Notes: generated from the sequence alone by a model not told the origin. Numbered from the stretch's first letter, positions 17,074 to 26,703 are shown. The stretch: DNA of 64,000 bases from Mycolicibacterium sp. TY81 (GCF_018326285.1 NZ_AP023362.1:1550001-1614000), one strand, 5' to 3'. Numbers and translations: made by a program.

Positions 17074-18264
17074 CTAGGCGGCAATCAGCTTGAGCGGCAA
17101 CCGTTCGTGGCGGCGGATGATGTTGTTGATCGCCCATTTGGGCGTGCCGGTCAGTTCTATCCGGTCCACGCGCTCGATCAGCGCCCGCAACATCGCCGTT
17201 GTCTCCAAGCGGGCCAGGGCCTGTCCGGCGCAGGCGTGCGCTCCCTGCCCGAAACCGACGTGGCGGCCGGCGTCACGTCGGATGTCGAAGACCGCGGGGT
17301 TCTCCCACTCTCGTTCGTCGCGGTTGGCGGAGGCATAGATCACCAGGACTCGTGCGCCCGAGGGGATTGGCCATCCGGCGATTTCGGTCTGCTGCGCCGT
17401 GCACCGCGCAAAGGCGCGTAGCGGTGGCTCGTAGCGGACGATCTCATTGACGGCGTTCGCCATGAGGCCGGGCTCATCCTTGAGTAGTCGCCACTGGTCG
17501 GGGTGCCTGGCGAAGAGGTACAACGCGTTGGAGATCGCGCTCATGGTGGTATCGATCGACGGGGCGATGTAGTCGACGAGCAACGGCGGGCATTCGTCGT
17601 GCGCCAGTTGGCCTTCGTCCGCCGCGGCGAGTAGCTCATCCGCCATGCTGCCCTCGATGACGTTGCGCTCCCGAACCACGCGCCGGGCGAAGCGCAGCAT
17701 GAGCAGGGTGTTGGGCACCGCTTTGATCGCCTGCCAGTTGAGCGGGCCGAGTACATCGAATGTCGCTCCGGCCCAGGCAATCAGGTGATCGCGTTGATCA
17801 CGCGGCCAACCGATGAGGTCGGGTACGACCGCCAGCGGTAGCGCAGCCGCGAGGTCGTTGACACCGTCGACATCTCCCTTGCCGAGCGCTGTCTCGACGA
17901 CCCTGCGAGCCGTGTCGTCGACGGTGTCGCTGATGGCGCGCAGAGCGCGCGGCAGCATGCGGTGCGCGACGCGCTTGCGGCGTTGTTCGTGCTCGACGCC
18001 GTCGCTGTTGAGTGTGGTGCCGTGCGACATCCGGTTGGTGATCGGGTTGAGCGCCACGCCCTGACCCGACAGAAAGGTCTTGTCGTCGCGCAGTACCGAT
18101 TTGCACTCGGTGTAGCGCGGCAACGCATATGCCCGCTGCTTCGCCAGCCATACCACCGGACCGAGGTCACGCATCCTCTGGTAGTGGGGATAGGGGTTGG
18201 TGATGGCGTCGACAGCGTAGATGTCCGGCGCGTAGATCGGCAGGCCGGCGGGTGGGCGTCGCAT
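17074..18264 (-). CDS. Cytochrome P450
   Basis: A 396-aa soluble P450 with the heme loop FGQGAHACAGQ (ligand Cys345), the ExxR pair in EIVRYE, and an I-helix reading APSIDTT. The usual A/G-G pair before the acidic residue and threonine is replaced by Pro-Ser. No ferredoxin or reductase gene adjoins. A GAGAGGAAC ribosome site precedes the ATG. It lies 100 bp downstream of the YhgE/Pip gene on the same strand, so it may be the last gene of the aromatic operon or have its own promoter. Given the aromatic hydroxylases upstream, an aromatic substrate is possible but unproven. Confidence 0.93.
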   Translation of the reverse strand: MRRPPAGLPIYAPDIYAVDAITNPYPHYQRMRDLGPVVWLAKQRAYALPRYTECKSVLRDDKTFLSGQGVALNPITNRMSHGTTLNSDGVEHEQRRKRVAHRMLPRALRAISDTVDDTARRVVETALGKGDVDGVNDLAAALPLAVVPDLIGWPRDQRDHLIAWAGATFDVLGPLNWQAIKAVPNTLLMLRFARRVVRERNVIEGSMADELLAAADEGQLAHDECPPLLVDYIAPSIDTTMSAISNALYLFARHPDQWRLLKDEPGLMANAVNEIVRYEPPLRAFARCTAQQTEIAGWPIPSGARVLVIYASANRDEREWENPAVFDIRRDAGRHVGFGQGAHACAGQALARLETTAMLRALIERVDRIELTGTPKWAINNIIRRHERLPLKLIAA

Positions 18265-18364
18265 CGATGTTCCTCTCAGGACGTCGGCAGTGGACGATTG
18301 GTGGCTGTTGCTCGCGCTGAAGGAACTGTTCTCTCCTCCGGGCGATACCGGCAGATTGGCATTG

Positions 18365-19960
18365 TCATACCGCGGGCGACGGGTGGTAGCCGAGGCGCAA
18401 CTGTCGGCCGTTGAGCGAGCGACGTCGCTCGGTCACAAACAGGGTTGCGACCGCGGCGCCGATCATCCAGACGGCGAGTTCGAGCGCCCCGCCGATGGTG
18501 GTGTTCGACCCGATGATCACTCCCCGCAGCGCGAGAATCGCTGCGTGCGTGGGCAGTACGTCGCCGATGCTGTGGAGTGTCGGGGGAATCGTGGAGGTCA
18601 GGCTGGTGACGACCGCGAGAACCAGCACGGCGATGCAGACGAACCGGCCCGCCAGACCGAACGCGGCGGTGGCGGCCTGGTTGAGAGCCGTGAACGCCAA
18701 TGCCGTCATTATCGCCACCCCGAGCAATCCGAACCACCTGCCCGCAGATAGATGGAGCACCGGTATGAGTGTGAGGCTCAACAGGATCGCGGACACCACC
18801 GCGATCGCGACACCTGGCGCGATCGCGTTCGCCACGATCCGTCGCGTGGACTGCCGCGATGTGAGAACGGCGTTCGGCAGCGGCGGGGCGCTGATGAACA
18901 TGCTGAGCGCGCCGGCCCACAGCGCCAGGGTTACCGCTACTGCGGCGACGGCAGCGCCCAGATCGGTGCCGTCGGTTACCGCAACGGCGGGCGTGGCCGC
19001 GACATTGCTCATGCGTTCCCGCTGTGCCTTGTCGTAGGGGGGTACCTGATCGCGGCCCTGCGCGAGTTGGGTCGCCAATTCGTGTGCGCCACCGGACAGT
19101 TGCCGCAAACCGCCCTCCAACTGATGCGCACCGGAATCGAGTTGATGGACGCCATTGATGGCGGTGCCGATCTGCCCGGTGAGTGCGTCGACGCGGCCGG
19201 TGATCGCTGCCGGCGGTGGGGGAGGCGGTGGTAGCTGAAGTTGATCCTGCAAGCCGGAAGCTGCCGTCCGTACCTGGTTTACCTGGGCTTGGGCCGCATC
19301 GAGTCCCGAAGAAAGCTCACTGGTTCCGGCCGACAGCTGTGCTGCGCCCGCCGTCAGTTTGTCTGCCCCGTCGGCCAATTGGGATGCGCCGTCCGCTGCG
19401 GCGTCGAGCTGGTCGTGGATGGTGCCGAAGGACATGTACACCCGGTCCAGGTAGGTCTGGACGATCTGCTGATTGAGGGTTCGCAGCACCACCTGGGCGA
19501 TTTGGCTGGTGACCAGCGGGTCCGCGACACCGGTGGCATTGGACGCCTGCACCCGGACTTCGGCTTGACCCGCATCGAGCGGATTGCTGCTCGCCGATGA
19601 TGTCGCCTTGGCGGAGAAGTCTTCCGGGATGGTGACGACGGCGCCGTAGTCGCCGCGTGCCAGACCGTCGCGAGCATCTGCGGCGTCCGTCAGGATCCAG
19701 GTGAAGGCAGCCTTCGACGTGGTGAGGTTGCTGGCCAATTGCCGCCCCAGCGGGATGGTCTGGCCATCGACGGTCACGGGCTTGTCGTTGTTGACCACGG
19801 CGGCCTTGGCGGCGCCGTGGTTGGATTCGGGCGCCCAGAACGCCCACAGGAACAGGCCCATCACGAGCACCGGTAGCAACAGCAGACCGAACCAAGTGCG
19901 CCACAGGAGCTTTCCGTGCGCTACGGAGTCGCGGGTGAGGCTGGTGAGAGAGGCGATCAT
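18365..19960 (-). CDS. YhgE/Pip-type membrane protein
   Basis: A 531-aa membrane protein. One N-terminal transmembrane helix (about 20-42, FGLLLLPVLVMGLFLWAFW) is followed by a long extracytoplasmic region with heptad-like alanine/glycine segments (LADGADKLTAGAAQLSAGTSELSSG). Five or six C-terminal membrane helices then follow, the ABC-2-like YhgE/Pip architecture. Such proteins are often linked to type VII-like secretion or to export of lipids and drugs. Its ATG overlaps the stop of the MMPL fusion gene (ATGA), so the two are co-translated and probably act together in the envelope. Function unknown. Confidence 0.85.
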   Translation of the reverse strand: MIASLTSLTRDSVAHGKLLWRTWFGLLLLPVLVMGLFLWAFWAPESNHGAAKAAVVNNDKPVTVDGQTIPLGRQLASNLTTSKAAFTWILTDAADARDGLARGDYGAVVTIPEDFSAKATSSASSNPLDAGQAEVRVQASNATGVADPLVTSQIAQVVLRTLNQQIVQTYLDRVYMSFGTIHDQLDAAADGASQLADGADKLTAGAAQLSAGTSELSSGLDAAQAQVNQVRTAASGLQDQLQLPPPPPPPAAITGRVDALTGQIGTAINGVHQLDSGAHQLEGGLRQLSGGAHELATQLAQGRDQVPPYDKAQRERMSNVAATPAVAVTDGTDLGAAVAAVAVTLALWAGALSMFISAPPLPNAVLTSRQSTRRIVANAIAPGVAIAVVSAILLSLTLIPVLHLSAGRWFGLLGVAIMTALAFTALNQAATAAFGLAGRFVCIAVLVLAVVTSLTSTIPPTLHSIGDVLPTHAAILALRGVIIGSNTTIGGALELAVWMIGAAVATLFVTERRRSLNGRQLRLGYHPSPAV

Positions 19961-22722
19961 TTTGTCGCTCCGGCGGTTGCAGGGTTGAGGTCCACGGTGT
20001 GGACGCCGTCGGTGTCATCGGGCAACAGGTCGGCGATGCGGGCGAGGTCCTGGCAGGTCACCACGAAGGTGACAGGGCGTCCGGATGTGCTGTGGCGGTC
20101 AGCGAGGACTTCGCGCAGCCGGTCCCGCGAGGTGGTGCGGATGACGACGTCGGCGTCGTCGATGAGAATCAGCTCGACGTCGTTCGCGAGCGCCTCGTCG
20201 AGCGCGGCTTCCGGCGCGGCGGTGTCGTGGCAGGTGACCACGGCGACCTGTCGGCGGACCGTCCGCATATGTTGCGGCAGAACGTGTCCCAGTACTTTGA
20301 GGTCACCGGCGATGCGGCCGACACGGCCCGCCAGGGTGTACAGCAGCGCGGTCTTTCCGGCCGGACCGGGGCCGTGTAGCACGAGGACGGAACCACGCGG
20401 CACGGCCAGATCGATGTCGGCGTAGACGGTGCAACCGCGGTCGTCGGTGCGCGTCAGACCGGCGGCATCGATGGCATCGTCGCAACCGGGTTCGGGCCAG
20501 TCCGCCAGCCGCAGTTCGTGCATGAGGCCGTCGCCTTCGGCGTCGAAGATGGGCAGGCGGCGGTCGATGGCGCCGGGCAGGTGCCACGCGCGCCGGCCGA
20601 GCAGTGCGAGCACCGCCGGGACCAGGGTCATGCGGACCAGGAACGCATCGACGAAGACGCCGACGGCGAGGCTGAAGGCGATCGGTTTGATGACGGCGCT
20701 GCCCTCGGGGACGAACGCGGCGAACACGGCGAACATGATGACAGCGGCGGCGGTCACGACGCGCGAGGCGGAGACGAATCCGGATTGGATCGCCTGCTGC
20801 GGATCGCCTTCGTGCACATAGCTTTCCCGTATCCGCGAGACCAGGAACACCTCGTAGTCCATGGCCAGGCCGAACAGCACACCCATGAGGATGATCGGCA
20901 GGAAGCTGACCACACTGCCGACCCGGTCCACCCCGAGCGCGCTCGCCAAGTGGCCCTGTTGGAAGACGAAGGAGGTCGCCCCGAAGGCGGCACCCACTGA
21001 CAGCAGATATCCGGCGGTGGCTTTGACGGGCACCCAGACCGAGCGGAACACCATCGCGAGCAGGACCAGTGACAGCCCGACGACCAGCACGCCGAACGGC
21101 ACCAGCGCGGCGCCCAGTTGGGCCGACACGTCGACACCGACGGCGGTGATGCCAGTGACGGCGGTGTCGATGCCATAGGCCTGCTTGAAATGCTCACGCT
21201 GGGCGCGCAGCGTGTTCACGAGGGTCTCGGTTTGCGCCGAGTCCGGGGCTGTGGTGGGTACGACTTGGATGATGCCGGTGTCCGCCTTGGGGTTTGGGGT
21301 GGCGAGCGGGACACTGGCCACCCCGGGCAGGTGCGCGATGTCTTCGGCGATCCTGTTGACCACACCGATCGGGTCGGTGCTGGCGATGATGTCGGCCGTG
21401 ACGATGAGCGGGCCGTTGTAGCCGGGGCCGAAATATTCGTCGATGACATCGTACGTGTCGCGGGCGGGGCTGCCGTGTTCTTCGGAACCGTTGTCGGGCA
21501 GAGCAAGTCGCAGCTCAGTCGCCGGTAGCGCGCACACGGCCAGGCCGGCGACGATGACGACGACCGTCACCAACGGCTTGCGGGTGGCCAACTGCACCCA
21601 CAGTCGGCTCCATTCGATACGGCGGGGTCGCGTCTTGGTGGCCGTTTTTGCCTGCGTCGGTTTGGTTTTGGGCCGCAGACGTTCGCCGGCGAGAGCCATC
21701 AGCGCGGGGATCAGAGTGACCGCGATCGCGACGGCGATCGCCACGGCGGAAGCGGCCGCCAGACCCATCGTGGTCAGGAACGGGATACCGCCGACGAACA
21801 GGCCCAGCAGCGCGATGATTACCGTCAGACCCGCGAACATCACGGCCGATCCGGCCGTGGCGGTGGCGCGGGCCACCGACTCCGCGACGTCGAGACCTTC
21901 GGTGAGTTGGTCGCGGTGCCGCGACAACAGGAACAGTGCGTAGTCGATGCCGACGGCCAGCCCCAGCATCACCGCCAGCATCGGCGCGGTCGACGACACG
22001 GGAGTGACGGCGGTGGCGGCGTAAATCAGCGCCACCGAGATCGCGACACCGAGGATCGCGGTCAGTAGCGGCATACCGGCGGCGATCAGGGACCCGAACA
22101 CCACCAGCAGCACCAGCAGCGCGATGAGTAGGCCGATCCCTTCGGTGGGGCTGAGTTTGGGGACCGGATTGCTGAAGGCGGGCCCACCGACGTGCACGCT
22201 CACGCCGTGGCCGATCGCGGTGGCCAGGTCTTGTCCGATATGGGTGATCTGATCGCGGGTCTCGGGCGTGACGTCGGCGAGTGCGACCGTCAGTTGGGCG
22301 GTGAGGATCGCGGCGCGATGGTCGGTCGAGATGGGTGCCTGAATCCGGGGTTGTGGGCTGCCGGGCGGGGTGTCGGTCTTCGGGGCGGGATCGAACGGGT
22401 TGATGACCGAGGCGACCTGGTGCAGCTTGGTGAGCTGGTCGACGGCAGTCGCGGTCGGTGCGGCGCTCAGCGCAGTGACGTCCTGGCCGGCCGGGGCGAC
22501 GATGACCAGCTGGGCCGAGGAGCCGCTGGTTTCGGGGAACACGCGCCCGAGGTAGTCCAGGGCGTCCTGAGATTGGGTGCCGGGCACCGAGAAGGTGTCG
22601 TCGGTGCCCTTGTTGAAGCCGGCCAGGCCGCCCGCGACGGCGAGCGCGAGCAGCCAGGCCACGATGACCCAGCGGCGCCGGCGCACCAGCAGGTGGCCCA
22701 GTTGGTAGAGGAAGGACGACAT
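19957..22722 (-). CDS. MMPL/RND transporter fused to a small P-loop NTPase domain
   Basis: A 921-aa protein. Residues ~1-710 are a full MMPL/RND permease: TM1 near 18-36, a large periplasmic loop, membrane helices in two blocks of about five or six, and a second periplasmic loop. Residues ~760-905 form a P-loop domain with Walker A GPGPAGKT (784-791) and a hydrophobic strand ending ILIDDAD (Walker B, Asp855-Asp856). Only about 64 residues separate them and no ABC signature LSGGQ is seen, so it is not a full ABC ATPase. It is coupled to the YhgE/Pip gene and sits in the aromatic operon. Export of a lipid or aromatic product is an inference. Confidence 0.85.
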   Translation of the reverse strand: MSSFLYQLGHLLVRRRRWVIVAWLLALAVAGGLAGFNKGTDDTFSVPGTQSQDALDYLGRVFPETSGSSAQLVIVAPAGQDVTALSAAPTATAVDQLTKLHQVASVINPFDPAPKTDTPPGSPQPRIQAPISTDHRAAILTAQLTVALADVTPETRDQITHIGQDLATAIGHGVSVHVGGPAFSNPVPKLSPTEGIGLLIALLVLLVVFGSLIAAGMPLLTAILGVAISVALIYAATAVTPVSSTAPMLAVMLGLAVGIDYALFLLSRHRDQLTEGLDVAESVARATATAGSAVMFAGLTVIIALLGLFVGGIPFLTTMGLAAASAVAIAVAIAVTLIPALMALAGERLRPKTKPTQAKTATKTRPRRIEWSRLWVQLATRKPLVTVVVIVAGLAVCALPATELRLALPDNGSEEHGSPARDTYDVIDEYFGPGYNGPLIVTADIIASTDPIGVVNRIAEDIAHLPGVASVPLATPNPKADTGIIQVVPTTAPDSAQTETLVNTLRAQREHFKQAYGIDTAVTGITAVGVDVSAQLGAALVPFGVLVVGLSLVLLAMVFRSVWVPVKATAGYLLSVGAAFGATSFVFQQGHLASALGVDRVGSVVSFLPIILMGVLFGLAMDYEVFLVSRIRESYVHEGDPQQAIQSGFVSASRVVTAAAVIMFAVFAAFVPEGSAVIKPIAFSLAVGVFVDAFLVRMTLVPAVLALLGRRAWHLPGAIDRRLPIFDAEGDGLMHELRLADWPEPGCDDAIDAAGLTRTDDRGCTVYADIDLAVPRGSVLVLHGPGPAGKTALLYTLAGRVGRIAGDLKVLGHVLPQHMRTVRRQVAVVTCHDTAAPEAALDEALANDVELILIDDADVVIRTTSRDRLREVLADRHSTSGRPVTFVVTCQDLARIADLLPDDTDGVHTVDLNPATAGATK

Positions 22723-22731
22723 GACGATCGC

Positions 22732-24300
22732 CTAACTGGTGGTCTGGATGGGTGGCTGGGCGTTGCGAGCCTGAGCGAATGACGTGAAACCTGGTATCGC
22801 GGCACAGAGTTTCGACACGTCGCGGCCCGCGCACATGACCGTCCGATCTGGCCGGACTACGGCAGCGGTCGCATGTCCGTGGCGCAGCCACCGCTCCAGT
22901 TCGCCCCCGGGCTCGGCGACATGAACGACGATGCCGTGCTCATCGAGCGCGGCGAGCTGGAACGCCAGGGGACGCGTCGTGGTGACGAGTGCAAAGCCGT
23001 TGCCCAACACCGTGTCCAGGCGCCGGCCGTCGGCCAGTACCGGGTTGGGGCACAAGGTGCCGGCAAGGTGGCGGGGTCTCCGGCTCTTGATGACCAACGC
23101 AGACTCGTGCAGCCGGGGGGTCGTGCCGTGGGTGAGCTTGTCGCGCAGGCCGGGTATCAACCGGAGCCGGGGTGTGACGGTGCGCCGCACCAAGTTTCCC
23201 GCATGACCACCGGCCGTCATTGCCCACCCCATGGCCAATGCCAGGCCGATCATGCTGCGCGCGTGGGGTTTCCGCTCCTGCTCGTAGGTCGTCAGCAGTG
23301 CTTCGGGTAGTTCGCCGTCGATCACACCGGCGACTTTCCACGCCAGGTTCATCGCGTCACGCAGGCCCGCGCCCATGCCCTGCCCGATGAAGGGCGGCGT
23401 GAGGTGGGCGGCGTCGCCGAGGAGGAACACGTTGCGGTCCCGCCATCTGTCGGCGATCTGTGCGCGAAACGTGTACTCGGTGACCCGCACCAGGTCGAGG
23501 TCGTCGTCGGCGACATCGCCGATCCACGGTGCGATCAAGGGCCGAAGGGTCTCGATCGTGCTGAAGTCGGCGGCTGTTTCCGGCGGCAGCAGTCGAAACT
23601 CCCACCGGTAGCGGTTGGGGCCGATCCGCATGTACGTCGCAGCCCGAACGGGATCGCAGACCTGGTGCACGCCATCCCACTGCTCGAGTTCGGCTTCGGT
23701 GACGACGTCGGCCACCAGCCAGCGCTGCTCGAACCGCAGGTCGTCCATGGCCGCACCGATGGAGGCTCGCACGATGCTGTTGGCTCCGTCGCAGCCCAGC
23801 ACGTAGCTGGTTTCGACGACGTGCTCCGTCCCGGTGGCGCGGTCGGAGTAGGTCACCCGGACGCGGCCCGGTTCGTGTTGGGTGATGCCGGTGACCTCGG
23901 AGTTGCCGCGCAGCTGCACATTTGGTCGCGTGGCCAGGTTGGCACGCAGCAGCTGTTCCAGTTCGGGTTGGTCGAACATGTTGGCTTGCGGGAAGCCATG
24001 CCGGCTGCGGGCGGGGTCGCGGTCGAACTGTGCCAGCGTGTGGTGGTTCTGGTCGAGCAACCGTAAGCCGAGCGCTGGGCGGGAAATCGTGGCGAACTCT
24101 TCGGCCACGCCGAGGCGGGCAAGAATGCGATGAATCTCGTCATCGAGGTGCACCGCGCGGGGCTGGGGATAGACCGATTCCCAGCGGTCCAGAACCAGCG
24201 TCGGCACGCCGTGGTCGGCGAGCAACGTCGCGGCAGTGACACCGGTCGGTCCCGCTCCGACGACGACAACGGGCACGGATTGCGTTACAGGGTCAGGCAT
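22732..24300 (-). CDS. FAD-dependent aromatic hydroxylase, MhpA-like
   Basis: A 522-aa class A flavoprotein monooxygenase resembling bifunctional 3-(3-hydroxyphenyl)propionate hydroxylase. It has GAGPTGV (N-terminal dinucleotide-binding), LGCDGANSIVR (DG motif) and NVFLLGDAAHLTPPFIGQGMGAGLRDA (GD motif). It would hydroxylate a phenolic ring next to an existing OH with NAD(P)H and O2. A weak purine-rich ribosome site precedes the ATG. The MMPL fusion gene starts 9 bp after its stop. A second, more distant hydroxylase opens the operon, so two successive hydroxylations are possible. Confidence 0.9.
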   Translation of the reverse strand: MPDPVTQSVPVVVVGAGPTGVTAATLLADHGVPTLVLDRWESVYPQPRAVHLDDEIHRILARLGVAEEFATISRPALGLRLLDQNHHTLAQFDRDPARSRHGFPQANMFDQPELEQLLRANLATRPNVQLRGNSEVTGITQHEPGRVRVTYSDRATGTEHVVETSYVLGCDGANSIVRASIGAAMDDLRFEQRWLVADVVTEAELEQWDGVHQVCDPVRAATYMRIGPNRYRWEFRLLPPETAADFSTIETLRPLIAPWIGDVADDDLDLVRVTEYTFRAQIADRWRDRNVFLLGDAAHLTPPFIGQGMGAGLRDAMNLAWKVAGVIDGELPEALLTTYEQERKPHARSMIGLALAMGWAMTAGGHAGNLVRRTVTPRLRLIPGLRDKLTHGTTPRLHESALVIKSRRPRHLAGTLCPNPVLADGRRLDTVLGNGFALVTTTRPLAFQLAALDEHGIVVHVAEPGGELERWLRHGHATAAVVRPDRTVMCAGRDVSKLCAAIPGFTSFAQARNAQPPIQTTS

Positions 24301-24318
24301 TTCGATCCTCGACTCGAA

Positions 24319-25095
24319 TCAGCCGATGATCGGCATGCGGTTGGCGACGAGTGCGTCGAGGCGCGTCTGCATGGCGGCCTCGATTCGGGACGCGAAGTCC
24401 TCGGCGGTTTCCCCGGGATTCGCGGTCATCGGGGGCAGGACCGCGGTCACCAGCTTGGTCGGCAATGCGACGTAGGGGAGCATGCCGGCGACGCCGATAT
24501 TGAGTCCCCACGGAATGGTGACGCTGATGGGCAATGTCTTCATGCGCAGACGCCGGTGCAGGCCCAATCGTCGGGCGAGGCCTCGGCCGTCGGACACGAC
24601 GAACAACGAGTCACCGGCGCCGGCCGTCACGACGGGGACCACCGGGACGTCATGAGTCATGGCCAGGCGGGCGAACCCGCAGCGCTCATCGAAATGCACC
24701 TGATTGCGGTCCCGCCAGGACTTCCCGGCATCGACGTCGCCGCCGGGGAACACCAGCACGTTGTGCCCGGCGGCGAAGGCGGCGTCTGCCGATTCCTGGC
24801 TTGCGGGCCGGCCGTCGAGAAACTCGGCGATGCGGCCCGCGCCGACCGTCCACGCCACCTGGTGAACGAGCGCGGTGGTCGGCCGTTTGAGTGCCGCTTT
24901 CTCGCGGACGGCGATCATCGCCAGCACGTTGAGGTCCGCCAGGCCGCCGAAGCCGTGATTGGCGACAAGCAACGCCGGCTCGGGAATCTCGGCGTCGATG
25001 TGGATTTCGTGGCGGTGGTACCACCGCAGATAGTTCGGGACCGCCACGCACATTGCGGATTTGAGTGCGGATGCCGTCGAGGAGGGGTCGGTCAT
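24319..25095 (-). CDS. Lysophospholipid-acyltransferase-like protein (PlsC family)
   Basis: A 258-aa acyltransferase-fold protein. The region NHGFGGLADL corresponds to the catalytic NHx4D block but with more residues between His and Asp, as in some mycobacterial DGAT2-like relatives. The second conserved block is VFPGGDVDAGKSW. A later PVVPVVTAGAGDSLF segment also suits the family. It lies 4 bp after the SDR stop in the operon. It may esterify a glycerol lipid or a hydroxylated product using an acyl-CoA made by the operon's ligase, but acceptor and donor are unknown. Confidence 0.8.
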   Translation of the reverse strand: MTDPSSTASALKSAMCVAVPNYLRWYHRHEIHIDAEIPEPALLVANHGFGGLADLNVLAMIAVREKAALKRPTTALVHQVAWTVGAGRIAEFLDGRPASQESADAAFAAGHNVLVFPGGDVDAGKSWRDRNQVHFDERCGFARLAMTHDVPVVPVVTAGAGDSLFVVSDGRGLARRLGLHRRLRMKTLPISVTIPWGLNIGVAGMLPYVALPTKLVTAVLPPMTANPGETAEDFASRIEAAMQTRLDALVANRMPIIG

Positions 25096-25099
25096 GGGA

Positions 25100-25909
25100 T
25101 CAACTGCTCGTCAGCAGCGAGCGCCTGCCCGAGGCAAGAACACGCACGAGGAGGCGGTTGGGAACAAGGCGCGCGATACGGGTGACAACCCGGGTTGGCC
25201 ACCCCGGGATCACCGTCCCGCAGTCGCGATCGATGGCCTCGATGCCGGCTCGTGCAACGTCGCGGGAGGACATGTACATCATTTTGGGCAACCGGAATAC
25301 ATCGTCGTCAGCGCCTGCGGCAGAGAGGAATTCGGTCGCCACAGGCCCTGGGCACAACGTGGCGACAGTGACGCCGGTGCCCGCGAGCTCTCCGCGCAGT
25401 CCTTCGCCGTACACATGGGTAAATGCCTTGGTGGCGGCGTAGCCGGCCTGTGTGGGTGTCGGCATGAACCCGGCGCTTGACCCGACGTTGAGGATGGCGC
25501 CGCGGCGGCGGGGAACCATCTGCTGTACGGCGCGGGTCGTCAGGTCGATGACAGCCTCGACATTGACGCGGACCTGGTTGATTTCCGCATCCACGGACGA
25601 GTCGACAACTGCGCCAATGGTTCCGATGCCCGCATTGTTGACCAGGATGTCGACCTGCAGACCGCGCGTTGCGATGGTGCTGAACAGTGCGGCCCGCTGC
25701 GTCGGATCGGTGACATCGCACCCGATCACTTCGACATTGACTTCTGACGAGAGCTCCGCAGCAAGTGCATGCAGCCGGTCTTCGCGGCGGGCCACCGAGG
25801 TGACGTTGTGGCCGCGGGCGGCGAGTTCGCGTGCGATGTCGGCGCCGATGCCGGATGACGCGCCGGTGACGACGGCAGTCGACGACGGGTTCGGGGTGGG
25901 CAAGCTCAT
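25100..25909 (-). CDS. SDR oxidoreductase
   Basis: A 269-aa classical SDR with TGASSGIG, the NNAG motif (LVNNAGIG), the serine region NVGSSAG and YAATK as YxxxK. A hydrophobic, arginine-rich tail (about 240-265) resembles membrane-associating SDRs of the DltE/FabG-like kind. The ATG at 25909 overlaps the stop of the EthD-like gene (ATGA). NADP(H) preference is suggested by the Arg pair in SVARREDR. Its substrate within the aromatic/lipid operon is unknown. Confidence 0.9.
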   Translation of the reverse strand: MSLPTPNPSSTAVVTGASSGIGADIARELAARGHNVTSVARREDRLHALAAELSSEVNVEVIGCDVTDPTQRAALFSTIATRGLQVDILVNNAGIGTIGAVVDSSVDAEINQVRVNVEAVIDLTTRAVQQMVPRRRGAILNVGSSAGFMPTPTQAGYAATKAFTHVYGEGLRGELAGTGVTVATLCPGPVATEFLSAAGADDDVFRLPKMMYMSSRDVARAGIEAIDRDCGTVIPGWPTRVVTRIARLVPNRLLVRVLASGRRSLLTSS

Positions 25910-26703
25910 GGGGTCGTCCCTTCGATGAGGTTGAAAGATGTGGTTCGAGAACGGCCGATCACCGGGACGGTGCGCTCCACCGCATAGCCGTGCACTGCGG
26001 TCAGCACGGTGTGCTGCGTGTCGAGCACCTCGGCCAAATTGTCGTGTGTGAGAAGCTCGTCGAGCGCGGCGCGATCGTCCACGCCGAAAAACACCGCTGC
26101 GTGGTACCGGTGTTGGGGCGGGTTGTCGTGGGCGACGCCGGGCGATCCGCCGAGAAGCGGGGTATACGGTAGGAAGGCGTAGGACCGTAGATCCCTTGCG
26201 CCTGCTGCCATCAGCGCCGGGCTCAGCTGCTGATGCACAAAGGAACGAAACATCCTGGCGGCGACACCCATTCGGCGGCGCAACAACAGTGCGACGTGCT
26301 GCTGGGCGGAGTTGTCGTACCCGTCGGTGAACCAGCGTCCGCCGCGCGGCCCTGTGTGGTGGGCCAACACCCGGGTGAAGACGTTCTGCTCATCGAGGAA
26401 CACCTCGCGCGAGTGCAGGCCGGTGCGCAGCATGGCCGCGGCGCTGGTGAATCGGATCTCGGCGCAGCCGTCGAGGTGCCATGTGCGCGGTATCGAGGTA
26501 CCTATGCCGGCGGTGGCCGGCCAGAACCCGTGGTCGGTGGACGAGAACAGCCGTTGGTTGTATTCGAGGAGATGTGGCAAACGTATGACCTTGTCGGCGT
26601 GCGTCTTTGCCCAGTATGTGGTGGCTGCGTCACGCGAGAGATCGCTACGCAACATGAGTGGAGCAAGCAGCGACGTGGTGCGGGTTGGCGTCACGGTGCT
26701 CAC
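25906..26703 (-). CDS. EthD-like protein with possible tandem dimeric alpha-beta-barrel domains
   Basis: A 265-aa protein if it starts at the GTG at 26703, which overlaps the ligase stop as GTGA; an earlier GTG at 26724 is also open. Text such as DAATTYWAKTHADKVIRLPHLLEYNQRLF resembles EthD domains, which have a YW-x-x-H-A-x-x-V signature, and a weaker second copy seems to follow near residue 185 (HRYHAAVFFGVDD). EthD proteins accompany oxygenase systems, with poorly defined roles. It is coupled on both sides in the operon. Confidence in the domain name is moderate, and a function is not assigned. Confidence 0.6.
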   Translation of the reverse strand: MSTVTPTRTTSLLAPLMLRSDLSRDAATTYWAKTHADKVIRLPHLLEYNQRLFSSTDHGFWPATAGIGTSIPRTWHLDGCAEIRFTSAAAMLRTGLHSREVFLDEQNVFTRVLAHHTGPRGGRWFTDGYDNSAQQHVALLLRRRMGVAARMFRSFVHQQLSPALMAAGARDLRSYAFLPYTPLLGGSPGVAHDNPPQHRYHAAVFFGVDDRAALDELLTHDNLAEVLDTQHTVLTAVHGYAVERTVPVIGRSRTTSFNLIEGTTP

